NCBI GenBank assembly: GCA_016946835.1
Contig: JACVTC010000018.1
Coordinates: 531,501 to 595,500, forward strand
From: Neocallimastix lanati (nom. inval.)
Lineage: Eukaryota > Neocallimastigomycota > Neocallimastigomycetes > Neocallimastigales > Neocallimastigaceae
DNA length: 64,000 nt
Reading direction: 5' to 3'
Shown: positions 10,341 to 22,806 of the stretch, one piece after another
Layout: the number at the start of each line of letters is the position of its first letter
How positions within the stretch are numbered: the first letter of the stretch is position 1
The notes under the pieces: model-generated
Told to the model about the DNA's origin: nothing
Seen by the model: only the letters and a program-made list of their open reading frames with translations
Databases searched by the model: none
Position numbers and translations under genes: made by a program

Positions 10341-11800
10341 AAAAATAATAATAAATAATTAAATATATTAAATATTACAATTAATTAATTATAACTATTA
10401 ATAATATAAATAATAAATTTAGAACGAGAAAAATTAACATTAGAATTCTAATATATTTTGGGCTCCCTAGTAACTATGAATTTACGTTAATAGCAATCCA
10501 TACACCTCAGTAGTATATTATGTATTTTTTTCTTTCTAATGCTTTAAATATTTGTTAGCATTCGAATTTACCATATTAAATTTAAATTACTAAATTGAAT
10601 TTCAGAAATTGAAATTCAAAAAAATTTTAGATTCAGAATATTAATTAATTAATGTTTGACGAAATAATAATCTGAATTTGAAACTAAAAATTTTAGAGAA
10701 TAAGCATTAAGCGAATTTAAAAGATGAATTAAATATTTTAAATTTTGAAAATAAACAAAATATTTTAAATCAAAATAAATAAAGAAATCCGAATTTCTAA
10801 AAACAAACATAACAATTAAAAAGAATTCAATTTCTTCACTAATCCTTTATTTCAGTTTATACTGATTATCCATAATGCAGAGTTTTATAACTAAATCATT
10901 ATTAACAAAACTGGTAAAAGGTATTGAAAGAGTTAATGCCTATTACTATTCTGGGGATTCAAAATGCATAGGTTTAGACGCTGATAAAATAGGAATATGA
11001 ACCAAAATTCAAAATGTCCTTCTTGTGGTAAATTAGTAAAGGATCATAATTTATCATAAATTCAAAATTAAATTAATTTATCATAAATTCAAAATTAAAT
11101 TAATAAAATTTATAATATTAAAAAGAATTACTTATTATGTCTCCTTTAAAATATCCCATTTTAATTACCATATATTTAATTCCATATACTCTAAATTACA
11201 TTTATGAATATGACGAAAAAAGAAACATAGATTTTGTAAATATCATGTATTAGGATGTACAATAAAATATATCCTTATATCCTAAATAAGTTATCTCACA
11301 CATAAATATCAAACCTAATAATATTCCAAAATAATATTAGAATAACCATTAAATTATAATTAACTTAAAACTAATTAGTAATAAACTACTCAAGAATGAA
11401 ATAAATTTTAATTAACATGAAGTAAGTTTTCATTGTTTATGAAATACTTAAAGAATCAATACATGATGAACATACTAGGAAATATAAATAAAACAATCCC
11501 ATTTGTTCAAACATACTAGGATAAACAAAAAATACATTTACATAAAATGAAGGAAAAAATTTATGGGAAAATAAATACTAAATAACTATGAAGAACTTAA
11601 TTTATCAAATGTTAATTGATAATTGATATGATAAATAATTTTGAGACTTTTAACGAAGATTTAAATTGTAAATTGATAAATAAACAACTATTTAATATTA
11701 AAATATTTTTGTAAAATTATTCAAATTAATAATTAAATATGATGTAAAGTCATAAAAGTTAACCATAAGAGTAACCAATATGAAAGACGTAAAAATCTAA
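10341..11800. other. Unassigned region with a 41-codon frame at 10875-11000
   Basis: This stretch is less repetitive than its neighbours. A short plus-strand frame (ATG 10875 to TGA 10998-11000) encodes 41 residues including ERVNAYYYSGDSKCIGLDADKIGI (split: ERVNAYYYSG and DSKCIGLDADK). A following out-of-frame segment reads KCPSCGKLVKDH. Upstream (~10,660-10,850) K/N/L/E-rich segments with stops look like a decayed coiled coil. I do not recognise a family; it may be the eroded body of the copia element whose end lies at ~12.25 kb. Confidence 0.25.
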
Positions 11801-11804
11801 GAGT

Positions 11805-11898
11805 TAAACCATGTGTTGTCAAGAGTACGTAAAACGAACTAGGTAAACCATGTGTTGTCAAGAGTACGTAAAACGAACTAGGTAAACCATGTGTTGTT
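11805..11898 (+). repeat. 39-bp tandem repeat, 2.4 copies
   Basis: TAAACCATGTGTTGTCAAGA begins the unit at 11805 and 11844; a third partial unit starts at 11883. The two full units are essentially identical and relatively GC-rich for this window. A minus-strand frame (11733-12059) spans it and reads a repeated TTHGLPSSFYVLL peptide; the frame is a by-product of the repeat. Confidence 0.9.
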
Positions 11899-12224
11899 AT
11901 TATAATATAAGCATGAATCCCATTGAAGTTGTAAAAATAAAATATAGGATGGTACAAATATGAGTAACCAATACGCAAAATAAACCTTGAATATAAAAAT
12001 TTTTTACCTATAATAAAATATAAATGTATTAAGATGTTTAATAACCACAAAAATGTCAAATTATAATAGAGTAATAATATAGTTTTTAAAATAAATTAAA
12101 CCAATATATACATAAGAATATAAAATTTAAAATTAATGAAAGTTAAATTATAGCATGTAAAATTAATTAATAGTTAGAAAAATAGTTTAATACACATATT
12201 CGCCAGCAAACCAAATTATTCTTT

Positions 12225-12470
12225 CAGAATAACTAGGTTTGAGGAATGTTAAAATATTTGAAACATAATATGAAATATATGTTAAATGTATTTATAATGT
12301 ATTGACACATATTGTATTAAAGTAAATGTATAAGCCACATTTATTCATTTAAATACATGTAAATTGTATATTGAATTATACATTAGTAACTCTTTATCAT
12401 TAAACATATTAATATAAAGTTGACATAATTATAAAACCAAATTAACTAACCTATTAATAAAAAAATTAAT
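12225..12470 (+). repeat. Copia 3' end: polypurine-like tract plus LTR
   Basis: ACTAGGTTTGAGGAATGTTAAAA parallels TTAGATTTGAGGGGGAGTGTTAAA at the plus-strand copia end (segments shown within 20 bases: GGTTTGAGGAATGTTAAAA). The LTR would begin TGTTAAAAT at 12247. It contains TAAGCCACATTTATT followed by TTTAAATACATGTAA, the core also seen at ~304-325 on the minus strand. The coding part of this element is gone. Confidence 0.5.
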
Positions 12471-12587
12471 AAATAATAAATGAACAATGAATGGATAATA
12501 AATAAATAAATAAATAATTGAATAATAAATAAGTAATAAATAATAAATAAGTAATAGATAATAAATAATATAAATAAATAGTTACTA

Positions 12588-13225
12588 TTAATCAATGTCA
12601 TTATTACTTACAAAACATATATATATATATATATTTTTTTTTTTAAATATAAAATATTAGTAATTTCTAATAGTATATACTACTAAATAGAAAAGATTAT
12701 TCTTAAGGTTTACAAATATTATTAATAAAAAATAATAATAATACATTATAACTTTTTAATTATTTAAATGAATGAAATAATATATTATTAATCAATGTCA
12801 TTATTACTTACAAAACATATATATATATATATATATATATTTTTTAAATATAAAATATTAGTAATTTCTAATAGTATATACTACTAAATAGAAAAGATTA
12901 TTATTAAGGTTTACAAATATTATTAATAAAAAATAATAATAACACATTATAACTTTTTAATTATTTAAATGAATGAAATAATATTGAATTAATAAATATA
13001 TAATTAAATATAATAAATAAATGAATAATAAATTAAAAAATTTATAATTAATATAAATAAACAAATAAATAATAAACGACTATGGTAAAATTATATAATC
13101 ACTATTAAATATTTGATATTAAAAACAAAGTAATCAATATATTAAATAATAAATAATAAATAATAAACAATAAATAATAATAATAAATATTTTTAAGTAA
13201 AAAATAATAACATAATAAATGATAT
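12588..13225 (+). repeat. Dispersed repeat R1, copy 2, with internal tandem duplication
   Basis: Homologous to 9937-10340, but the first ~200 bp is present twice in tandem (12588-12785 and 12786-12985), differing mainly in the length of a (TA)n run and a T run. The order of blocks is otherwise conserved. No coding potential. Confidence 0.75.
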
Positions 13226-13910
13226 ATAATTTTTAGAAATAAGAAATTAATAAAGTTATGGAAGTGTATTCTCTTCCCTGTCTAAAAAAAAAAAAAAAAT
13301 TAGAAATAAGAATCTCTTATTATATGAAAATATTAGAATAGGATGATGAGCATAATAATGTACATTTTTATGGTATTTATAGTTAACATAATATGTGGCT
13401 TATTATTATATTGGTCACATATTTTACATGAATATATTAATAAAAAAAAATCGTTTGATAATAAAAATTATTTTTCCTTCTAATATCATTTGGTACTTTT
13501 GTAATTAATTGATTTAATATTAATTCTTAATCATAATTGATAATATAATTATCATTTAATATATCAGACGTGAAATAAATGATAATTAATTTTATTTATT
13601 AATATATTTTGTACTCATATATTAAAAAAAAATAAATAAATTATGATTGAAAGGAAAATGTGTAATTTTGTTTAATATCTTTTAAGGAACAATATATATA
13701 TATATAATTAATAATAAAAATTATTGCGTATTAAATTATGCAATAATATGTAATTTTAATATTATATGAAATTTATATTTAGATCAAAAATATTAACATT
13801 ATAGCTTTGTTTTAATGATTTATTTTATTTTTGAAAACTCCTATATATATTATACTATAAGAAGTCATGCAATAAGAATAATAATAAAACAATAAAAACA
13901 AAACACTTCT

Positions 13911-14204
13911 TTATTTTATATTACAATCATTAATTATCAAAATTTTTTTGTTTTATTATAAAATTATATTATTTATTATGATAAATCAAAAATATATAAA
14001 GTGCAAATTTACTTTTTGATATTTTAAAATATATTTTTATTATTATTGTTAGTATCATTATTTTATATTACAATCATTAATTATCAAAATTTTTTTGTTT
14101 TATTATAAAATTATATTATTTATTATGATAAATCAAAAATATATAAAGTGCAAATTTACTTTTTGATATTTTAAAATATATTTTTATTATTATTGTTAGT
14201 ATCA
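13911..14204 (+). repeat. Exact 147-bp tandem duplication
   Basis: Two apparently identical 147-bp units (13911-14057 and 14058-14204), each running from TATTTTATATTACAATCATT to GTTAGTATCA. Absence of differences implies a very recent event or an assembly artefact. Confidence 0.85.
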
Positions 14205-15865
14205 AACGTAATATTCAAAAAAAAATATATATATATATATATAAATATATATACTTTATAAAGTTAAAGGGAAAAAAGAAAGGTTAAACTTCTATTAATA
14301 ATTCAAACTGTGTTAAAAATACTTTTTTTTTCAACTGGTTCTAAAACTAAAAGAAGAAATCTTCAAGGATAATTAGAAATGTAAATGATATTGGATATCA
14401 CCATGACATTTGTAATATTCAATAAAAAAATTTTATTGAATAAGGATATTATATATAAAATAACTTTTATTTTTTATATAACTACATAACTACAAATAAA
14501 TAAGTGATAATAATAATATATACTTTTAATAATTTAAAGAATTATATAATATTATGTATAAATTAAACTTATATAATGTAAATATAGAATAATTTTTTTT
14601 ACGAAATTTATAACAATTCTAATTATAAATAAATAATAAATTTTTAATAGTTTTTCCCTCTATACAGAATTTTATACTATTTTATTCATAAATATTATAA
14701 TGATTATTATTAAATTAAATAAAATTATTATTAAATAAAAACTTATATAATATTAAATAATTATTTTAAATATGTATTACTTTTTTTATTAAAAAAAAAA
14801 TTATTAAATAAATAAAATAAGAAATATCTTTTCATAATTAAATATTACTAAATATTACCATATAATGGTATACTAAATGAAATAATATATATTTATTGGA
14901 ATAATATTATTTTTAAAATTATTTAAATTGGTATTATTTGTTTAAAATCATTATTAAAATTATTATTAATACTATATTATTAAGTATATAAATTTTAATT
15001 ATATTGTTGGAAGGAATTAAATAATAGCAATATTAAATTTATTATTATAATATAATATTTATTAATAAAAAAATTTTTATATATTAATATTAATATTTAA
15101 TTTCGAAAAAATATATTTTTAAATATTTTCTTTATTTTTTAACATCAAAATTCTCCAATTAAAATTTGGAATAAGTAAAATCTAAATTAATAATGAATAT
15201 AATTAAACTTTATATTTTATATATTATTTACCAAAAAAAAAAAAAAAAATTACTTAAAATTAATTTTAATTAAAAAAAAAAAAAAAATTGAAAAAAATAA
15301 TATTATTAATTTTATTAATTCATTTTCTAACCATAATAAATTTTAATTAAAAAAAAAAAAAAAAAAAAAAATAGAAAAAAATATTATTATTAATTTTATT
15401 AATTCATTTTTTAATAATAGTATTTTCTAACCATAATAAAATAAAGTTTAATTTTTGATAAAAAATTATATAAAATTTTAAAGTCAATAATATTATTTAT
15501 ATATTATTATATAATTTTTTCTATTTTAATATTTAATTTTTATATAAATACAAAAAAAATATTCTTTCAGAAATATAAAAAAAAATTAACAATATATAAT
15601 TATATTTATTTATTAAAATATATAAGATATAATTGAAATTTTATTATTCTTTATATTTTTATATAATTTGTTTTTAAATGAAATTTTAATTTTATAATAA
15701 ATATCAAAAGAAATAGTCGATACCGTATTTTCCAATATATTTCATTGATAGAATTTATTTATCATGGACATAAAAAATAAAAAAAACAAATATATTAATT
15801 AAAAATCTTCTTAAAAACAAAAAATAATAAATAACTTAATTATAATTACCACTTTTTTATTCTTT
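14205..15865. other. AT-rich DNA without recognised genes
   Basis: Contains A runs of 13-21 bases near 15,233, 15,273 and 15,350, each beside a repeated TTATTAATTTTATTAATTCA segment (three related copies, 15,298-15,440). I see no coding frame, RNA gene or element ends. Confidence 0.6.
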
Positions 15866-15960
15866 TTCTTATGTTTAACAGATTAAGAGACTCATTCTTT
15901 CCATACATTGACATAAAAAAATTTAACAGATTAAGAGTCTCATACTTTTCATGCACAGAC
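15866..15960 (+). repeat. Duplicated 48-bp unit carrying the copia primer-binding motif
   Basis: TTTAACAGATTAAGAGACTCA (motif 15881-15894) and TTTAACAGATTAAGAGTCTCA (motif 15929-15942) lie 48 bp apart. Each motif directly follows TAACA, the terminal sequence of the 55.3 and 61.3 kb LTRs, as expected for LTR end plus primer-binding site. Both are followed by a CATAC..TT or CATTC..TT segment. No Gag frame follows, so this is an isolated leader relic. Confidence 0.5.
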
Positions 15961-16411
15961 GCAAAAAATTTAAATACAAGTATTCAAACAGAAAATATAA
16001 AATCACCCTAAATAAAAAATATTGATACAAATTTTTTCAATGTATCTAAAAACTTAATCAAAAAGCGTTCTTAGTAAATGAAATCATATTATTTCAATGT
16101 CAAAGAAATTATATCTTTATACAAATATATTTTCTTTTCTTTTTTTCACAAAATAATTATATATACATTTTCTTAAATCTGACTAATACACAAATGTAAT
16201 GAACTGAATACTTGTCAACATGATACAGAAATAAAAAAAAAAATAAAAAAAAAAAAAAAAAAAGAATATAAGTTGAATAGACGCATTAGTTAACATAATA
16301 TGTACCATTTTAATACATAATTAATTAGAGCACCAACCAACCATATAAAATGTTACCAAAAAATTGTAATAACACTGAAACAATAAATTATATATAAACC
16401 AAAAATAAAAA

Positions 16412-16445
<34 letters not shown>

Positions 16446-17298
16446 TAGAACAATAAAAAAAAATAATACAATAATGTAAACAATGTAAACAAAACATTAA
16501 AATACTTATACAGCATTATATTAATAAAAATGATAAATATAATAATAATACGTTAAATAAAACTAATAAAGAAAATGTTAATATTGTTAACTCTAGAATT
16601 GATGAGAATAATTATACAACTTCAAAGAAGTCAGTAATTACCAAAATAAAGTAGAAAAATACAAAAAATAAGATATATGAAATATTTATCGAATATGTAT
16701 CATTTCGCTGATATACATTTCACAATGTGGCTTAAAATATTTTAAATAATTGCTACATTATATAATTTTTTTTTAACCAATAAATGATTAAATAAATAAT
16801 AAAAATCATTTTTGAAATAAGTAAATAAGTCTTTAAATAAATAAATAATAAATAAATAAGTAAATAATATATAATAAATAAATAATTAATTAATAATAAA
16901 TAATAATTAATAATAAATAATTAATAATTAATAATTAATAATTAATAAATAATAAATAAGTAATTAATAAATAAATAAATAATATATAAACAAATATTTT
17001 ATTTTTCTAATTAAAAAATTGAATAATTAACACTAATTTTTTATCCAGAATAAATATAAATATTTCTATAATTAATCAGTAAAAAAAATATTCATATATA
17101 CTTTATATTATTGTTATATTAAAAAATTATATATTATTTATTCTGAATAATAAATAATTAAATATAAGTAATAAATTACTAAATAAATAAATATATGATT
17201 ATAATTTTATTTTTTAAATATTAAAAGTAAAATCATTTTAGAGACACAATTAAAATCTATATAAAAAATTTATTTATTATTAAAAAATTTTATTGGAA

Positions 17299-18514
17299 AT
17301 GAAGGAAAATATTATAATTGAAATAAATGAAATAGATCAAGGAAAAAAGCAAATTATTATTAACAGAAAATAAAAATTTAATTTTTCAAATGAAAAGAAA
17401 GATAATTCAAAGGTATATAGATGCACTGAATATAAACATAGGATTAATATATCCTGAATTTAACTCCATTAGAACCCAAATAATAAGAAGTCAAAATAAG
17501 CAATTACCTCCTGACATAACAACTTTTGAAGAAATTCCAGAAGAATCGGAATATTATAAAACAGAAAATGGTGATAATTTTATAATATTCAAAAATCCCA
17601 ATTTAATAATTTTTCAATCCCCATTCCAAACAAAACTATTTACAAAATATAATGAAGATATATTTGCAGATGGTACATTTTATATTGGGTCAAAATTTAG
17701 TTATCTAGTGTTCATTACTAGAGCATATGTTGAAAAATATATAGTTTTTACACTACTTCCATTTCAATATTAAAAGATAAAAACAATCCACTTACGAAAC
17801 ATTATTTAAAGAATTAAAAAAAATACAAGTAAATTTGGTAACAGTATTGTTATTTCTCCAATTAATTTTCATTACAACTTTGAAAAAGGCTTATCAAATG
17901 CAGCTAAAAAATTTTTCTTTACATAAATAACAAATATTGTGTTTGGTACTTTAAAAGATCATTAGAAATACAAAAAAACGGATTATGTTCTAATGAAATT
18001 GATAATAATAATAATTTATACTTATTATAAAGCAATTTCAATTTTTCCATTTATTAACCCTATTTATATACCACACATTTACTCAAAAATAAAAAATACG
18101 TGTAAAAAAAATGAATATAATATTTTTTTAGAATTTTTAGAATTTTTTAAAAGCAACTATTTAAATAAATATAATGCAAATAACTGAAATTATTATAATA
18201 ATATAGAACACATTACAAATAATATATCAGAATCTTTTAATAATTATTTAAATAATATTTTCCATATAAATTCCTATTTTTTATAAATTAATAACAGCAT
18301 TAAAGAATGAAGAAGTCTTATCATATAATAATTATTAGAGGTTTTTTTGTTAAAAAAAAAAATAAAAACCATTAATAGAACTGATAAAATCAAGGTTTTA
18401 ATTGAATGTTATAAAAATAAAGAAGAAAAATTAATTTCTATTGAATTCGATGATGATGATACAGTTGAATTATGGTATGATTGTTTAATTTATTTAAATA
18501 ATATAAAGTACTAA
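17299..18514 (+). pseudogene. MULE transposase, frameshifted and catalytically altered
   Basis: N-terminal segment (17,299-17,400, one stop) reads KENIIIEINEIDQGKKQIII..NFSNEKKD..KVYRCTEYKH, like the FLYWCH-type zinc finger of these transposases. The longest frame (17,390-17,773, 127 aa) has IPEESEYYK, IIFQSPFQTKLF and FADGTFYIG, the last with the first catalytic Asp (17,669-17,671). In the next frame HYNFEKGLSNAAKKFF has Asn (17,876-17,878) where this family has the second catalytic Asp. Further on NNISESFNNYLNNIF keeps the catalytic Glu (18,230-18,232). A C-terminal acidic piece ends at 18,514. Multiple frameshifts plus the Asp-to-Asn change make it inactive. Confidence 0.75.
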
Positions 18515-18654
18515 CTTTTTATAAATTAGTATTTTTCTAACCTTTTTTAATTAAGATTATAATTTTAAAAGATATTATTTTTCAGTTTTTTTACAAATTA
18601 AATTATTATTAAAACTGTTCCATTTGATAATAGTCATTTTTTTATTAATATCAA

Positions 18655-18900
18655 TATCAATATTATATTATATAAAATATCAATATTTTATATAGTTTAT
18701 AGTTTTTTATTATTAATATCAATATCAATATTATATTATATAAAATATCAATATTTTATATAGTTTATAGTTTTTTATTATTAATATCAATATCAATATT
18801 ATATAGTTTTTTTTATTGTTAATCTTAATATCAATATTATATTGATTTTTTTATTATTAATATCAATATTAATATTATATAGTTTTTTTATTTTATTAAA
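18655..18900 (+). repeat. 62-bp tandem repeat and related ATATCAATATCAATA units
   Basis: Two near-identical 62-bp units (~18,655 and ~18,717) based on TATTAATATCAATATCAATA and TATAGTTTATAGTTTTTT are followed by three shorter degenerate units to ~18,890. The array lies inside the MULE between the transposase remnant and its right end. Confidence 0.8.
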
Positions 18901-19129
18901 ATTTTAATAATAAGATAAAATTAAAAATTGATAGAAGCTAAGATAAAATATAAAAGAGTAATAATAAAACATTTTTAACATATTTACCGTTTTTTATTTA
19001 TTAAAAATATTAAATTATTATTTAATATTATTTATTTATTTATTTATTTTATTTATTTATATGTTTATTTTTTTAAAAATAGTTAAGCCACATTTTGCGA
19101 AATGTACTATTGTGAAATGCACACCTCTC

Positions 19130-19440
19130 ATTTTAATCAATAGATTAAATGAAATAAATAAGGATATTAAATGTATTGAACAAAATAAACAAACTAATTC
19201 TATCAATAAAAATAAAAACAAAAGTAATAGTACAAATATAAATAAACAAAATAAACGACAATCTTATATATTAAAAAATAATTATAATAATTCCAAATTA
19301 AATAGTAATAACCAATAAATTAGCTTACTAGGTCCAAAAAGAAAGATTAAATATAATCCAGGAAATAATAACAAGAGATTAAAATCTTTTATTATAAATA
19401 ATACTTTAAAACAATTACTTGGTTCTTATATCAATTGATA
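19130..19440 (+). pseudogene. Low-complexity coding remnant, possibly copia integrase-RT linker
   Basis: The frame opening within the MULE end (61-codon N/K-rich stretch to 19,318) continues past a stop as LLGPKRKIKYNPGNNNKRLKSF to ~19,410. Such N/K-rich linkers separate integrase from reverse transcriptase in copia elements, and RNase H of a copia element lies downstream. The assignment is weak. Confidence 0.3.
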
Positions 19441-19494
19441 ATAATAATTTAAGAGAACCAAACCATTATAAAGATATTTTTTAATTTAGACTAA

Positions 19495-19803
19495 GTAACA
19501 AGAAGTAACAATATTTGATGAAATTCCCAATGAATCAAAATATTATAAAATAAAAAAGGGATGAAAATTATATGATATTAAAAAATCATTATTTAATTGT
19601 TTTTCAATCACCATTCCAAGCAGAATTATTTTTAAAAAATAAACATATTTTAGTGGATGGCACATTTTATATTTTACCTATATTTAGTTATCAAGTATTC
19701 ATAACTAGAACCTATTTTACAGAATTAAATTGTTTTTACACTACTTCTTTTTCTATATTAAAAAATGAAAAGCAAACAACTTATGAAATATTATTTGAAG
19801 AAA
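19495..19803 (+). pseudogene. Second MULE transposase fragment
   Basis: TIFDEIPNESKYYK is followed, after a frame change, by NHYLIVFQSPFQAELFLKNKHI, VDGTFYILPIFSYQVFITRTYF and SILKNEKQTTYEILFEE. It aligns with residues ~45-127 of the transposase at 17,390 and extends past its stop. The DGTF Asp is kept. It ends abruptly at ~19,803, where copia RNase H sequence begins with no spacer. Confidence 0.75.
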
Positions 19804-20242
19804 TGTTGATGCTGATTTTGGTGATGATAAAAAAACCAGAAGATCAACTACTGGATTTCTAATACCAATTAATTCAGCTCAGACAAGCTAGTTTTCTCAA
19901 CTTCATCATTATGTTTCCGTATCTACAGTAGAGAGTGATTATTACGGTATGAATGAATATACTAGACATTGTTTATGGTATAGGAATATATTAAAAGAAT
20001 TGGAATCAAACATGAATATATACCTATCAATGCTGATAATAAAGCAGCAAATTGATAATTGCGAAATGGAATCATTTAATCCAGAATCAAAATATATCGA
20101 TTTAATGTATCATAGTATTAGAGAACTGGTAAGGAACAATTATATAGATTTATAATATATCAAATCTAGATATGATTTATTAGATGGTTTAACTAAATAC
20201 CTGAATAATATCTTAATGAATAAATTTAGAAACAACATTCTT
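19804..20242 (+). pseudogene. Copia RNase H and C-terminal tail fragment
   Basis: VDADFGDDKKTRRSTTGFLI, SVSTVESDYYGMNEYTRHCL and, in a shifted frame, PINADNKAAN supply the three acidic blocks of copia RNase H. The tail YDLLDGLTKYLNNILMNKFR follows and ends at a TGA (~20,246). One TAG and at least two frameshifts are present. This is a different copia family from the one at 4-8 kb, judged from the divergent tail. Confidence 0.78.
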
Positions 20243-20265
20243 TCTTGATTTAATGATCTTAAGCT

Positions 20266-20420
20266 TTAGGGGGAATATTAGAAATAAAGTTTAATATTCT
20301 GATACTATATTATAGTTAGTTATATAATAACTTAGAATATAATATATATTGTTATATAAATGAATTATGGTGTTCAGTATACAACCAAATATTGTTATAT
20401 TAAAAACTTAAAATTTAATA
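20266..20420 (+). repeat. Polypurine tract and start of a copia 3' LTR
   Basis: TTTAGGGGGAA (20,266-20,276) precedes TATTAGAAATAAAG. This equals the TGTTAGAAAATAA start of the 55.3 and 61.3 kb LTRs with one changed base in TG. The right end was not found; from ~20,420 to 21,300 I see only AT-rich DNA with a 24-base T run at ~20,877. Confidence 0.5.
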
Positions 20421-21329
20421 AATTAGATTAAAATAATTGGATTACACAATTAATTATAAAAAATAAAGTTATTAATAAAAACATAATATATTAATAAAGA
20501 ATAGAACAAAACTTTTCAACAAAAATATTTTTAAATGGAATATACTATTTTTCTATTTATCATTAAAAATTTTAAGTTATTATTAAAACAATTTTACATT
20601 TAATTAATATATTAATAAAAATTAAAAATATATATATTACCAGATATTAATGCTAAATATTTTACCAAATTTTAAATTAAATTAATTTAAATTCAATATA
20701 TTTTCCATGAATATACTTTATAGAATTTAATTTAATGTATGGACCATAATAAATGTAATATTAATATATTTAAAAAAAATTAACAAAAAAACTTAAAAAA
20801 CTTAAATTAATGCATAAACAAAAATGGAAATATAATATAATATAAAAATAAAATATATATGATAAGTAATATCTTTTTTTTTTTTTTTTTTTTTTTTTTT
20901 TGAGAAAACAAATTTGCACATCTATTTAATTTTATGGCTTAAAATTTGAATAGTATATATATATATTATTATTTTATTTTTTTAAATTATTTTTTCTAAT
21001 TTTTAAGAATATTTTTTTTAAAAATTTTATTACTAATATCTATCATATTTATTTCAGTAAATAAATAAAAAATAAATGTAAAATTATCTAACAAGTTTAA
21101 TGCAGAAATATTTGTATTAGTAAAAAAATAATATGGAATGCATTGTGTAATTAATAATATATATTAGTTTTATAAAATATAATTTTTCAATCACAATTTA
21201 CTTTTTATAAAGGATATCAAGATTGAAATTCTTGACAATGCTTTTTCTATTTGTAAAGAGTTTAGAAGAAACAGATTACAAATAACAAAATACACAAAAC
21301 AATTTAAAACACGTAATAAAAAAAATTTT

Positions 21330-22010
21330 TTTTTAATAAATAATCTTTTATTAATTTTAAAAATAAATTCTTATTGTTATTAGCTATTTGATAGTCAATA
21401 ACTAATACATCGATTTAAATAATGAATTTTAAATGTATTTATATTTTTTCATGATTACAATTTAATATATTAAACTTATTAATATACATATATTACTATT
21501 TACTTATAAACAAAATATTTATTAATAATTTTATTAAATAATAATTAACTAAAACTAAACAATAATTAATTCAATAAACTTTCAACATATTTACAATAAT
21601 AATTAAATTCAATAAAAACTCATTTATTAGATATTTATTATATAATTATTATTAATACTAATGTTTATATATATTTGCAATTAAAAACTATTTTTTTAAA
21701 CTATTTAAACTAATTTTAACTATTTAAAACTATTCCGAAATTAGTTTTAAAGTATTTTATACTAACTAAACTAAGTTAAATAGAATAACTATTTTAAATA
21801 TACTAAACTAAATTAACTAACTTAAATAAATTATTTAAATTAAATTTATTATCCAAAATTATTTAAATAATTATTTATCCTTTGTGAAAAGTTTACATAA
21901 ATTTATAATTAATTTTCATATATGTAAATCATAAATTTATGTAATTTTATTACATTAATTAATTATGTAATAATTAATTATTAATGATTTTATTAAATCT
22001 TTACATTATT
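21330..22010. repeat. Second copy of the family inserted in the copia at 4800-5620
   Basis: Ordered blocks shared with 4860-5600 as described there; overall divergence is high. The 16-bp array is absent. No coding frame is visible. Confidence 0.45.
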
Positions 22011-22806
22011 ATTATTAATAAAAATTATATATTATTCAGTGACAACTGTAATATTGAAATATACAAAAGTAATAAAAAGTAATACGGAATTAATAATTTA
22101 ATGAAGATAATAATAGATAATGATTTTTAACAATTGAAACTTAATAGATAACGAATTTATTGTACTTTTTACTTTGGCTTCATTTTGTATGTGTATTGTT
22201 CTATAGTATTATTTAACTTGGCCTACGGATAAAAATGTTTTTCTTACATTAGGTGAATAATATAATTTATCAATTATGTCTTGTGATTATTAATGTATCT
22301 TACGAAAGTGACAATGTATTTTGTTATTAAGAATTTATTATTTGTGTAACGATTTGATATTATTATTATCTCACAAGGTCATTGTAGATGTGTTTATAAT
22401 AAAACAAAACTACTATATGTGAGACTTATTATTATATTTCGATATCTAAATACACTAATTTTTTGTATTACTTAATATTTTATAATTATAGTTTATATTA
22501 TAACTTTATTTAATATTAGGTACGTTACTTTGTTAATATCAACTCAAAGAGTCAAAATAAAATAATAATAACATGATTTTTATATTCAAAAATTTTATAA
22601 TTAAAATACATGATTGGTTTAGAATTATATAAATACATGATAATTATTTAAATAAATATTATTATTAATATTGAATGAATGAAAGAATTGATAACTAAAT
22701 AAATATTTTATTCCAAAAGGTAAAAAATAAGATTCTAACCAGTGACATTTAGTATGTAAGTGAAGGCATGCACCATTGATTAACGATAACCAAAATATAA
22801 CAACGT

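Larger units (their letters stand above)
16700..19129 (+). mobile_element. MULE (Mutator-like) DNA transposon with terminal inverted repeats, decayed
   Basis: The left end (16,700-16,750) reads CATTTCGCTGATATACATTT then CACAATGTGGCTTAAAATATT. The reverse complement of the right end (19,066-19,129) reads GCATTTCACAATAGTACATT then TCGCAAAATGTGGCTTAACTATT. These ~45-bp inverted ends match with few differences and contain repeated CATTTCGCAAA-like units. A MULE transposase remnant (17,299-18,514) lies between them, so ends and enzyme support each other. The outer left limit is uncertain and no clear target duplication could be read. Confidence 0.65.

Noticed and set aside
11733-12059. 108-aa minus-strand frame with TTHGLPSSFYVLL repeats
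   Set aside because: It arises from the 39-bp tandem repeat (13 codons) and has no family signature.
13911-14204. 147-bp period as a nucleosome-related satellite
   Set aside because: Only two copies exist, so the match to nucleosome length carries no weight.
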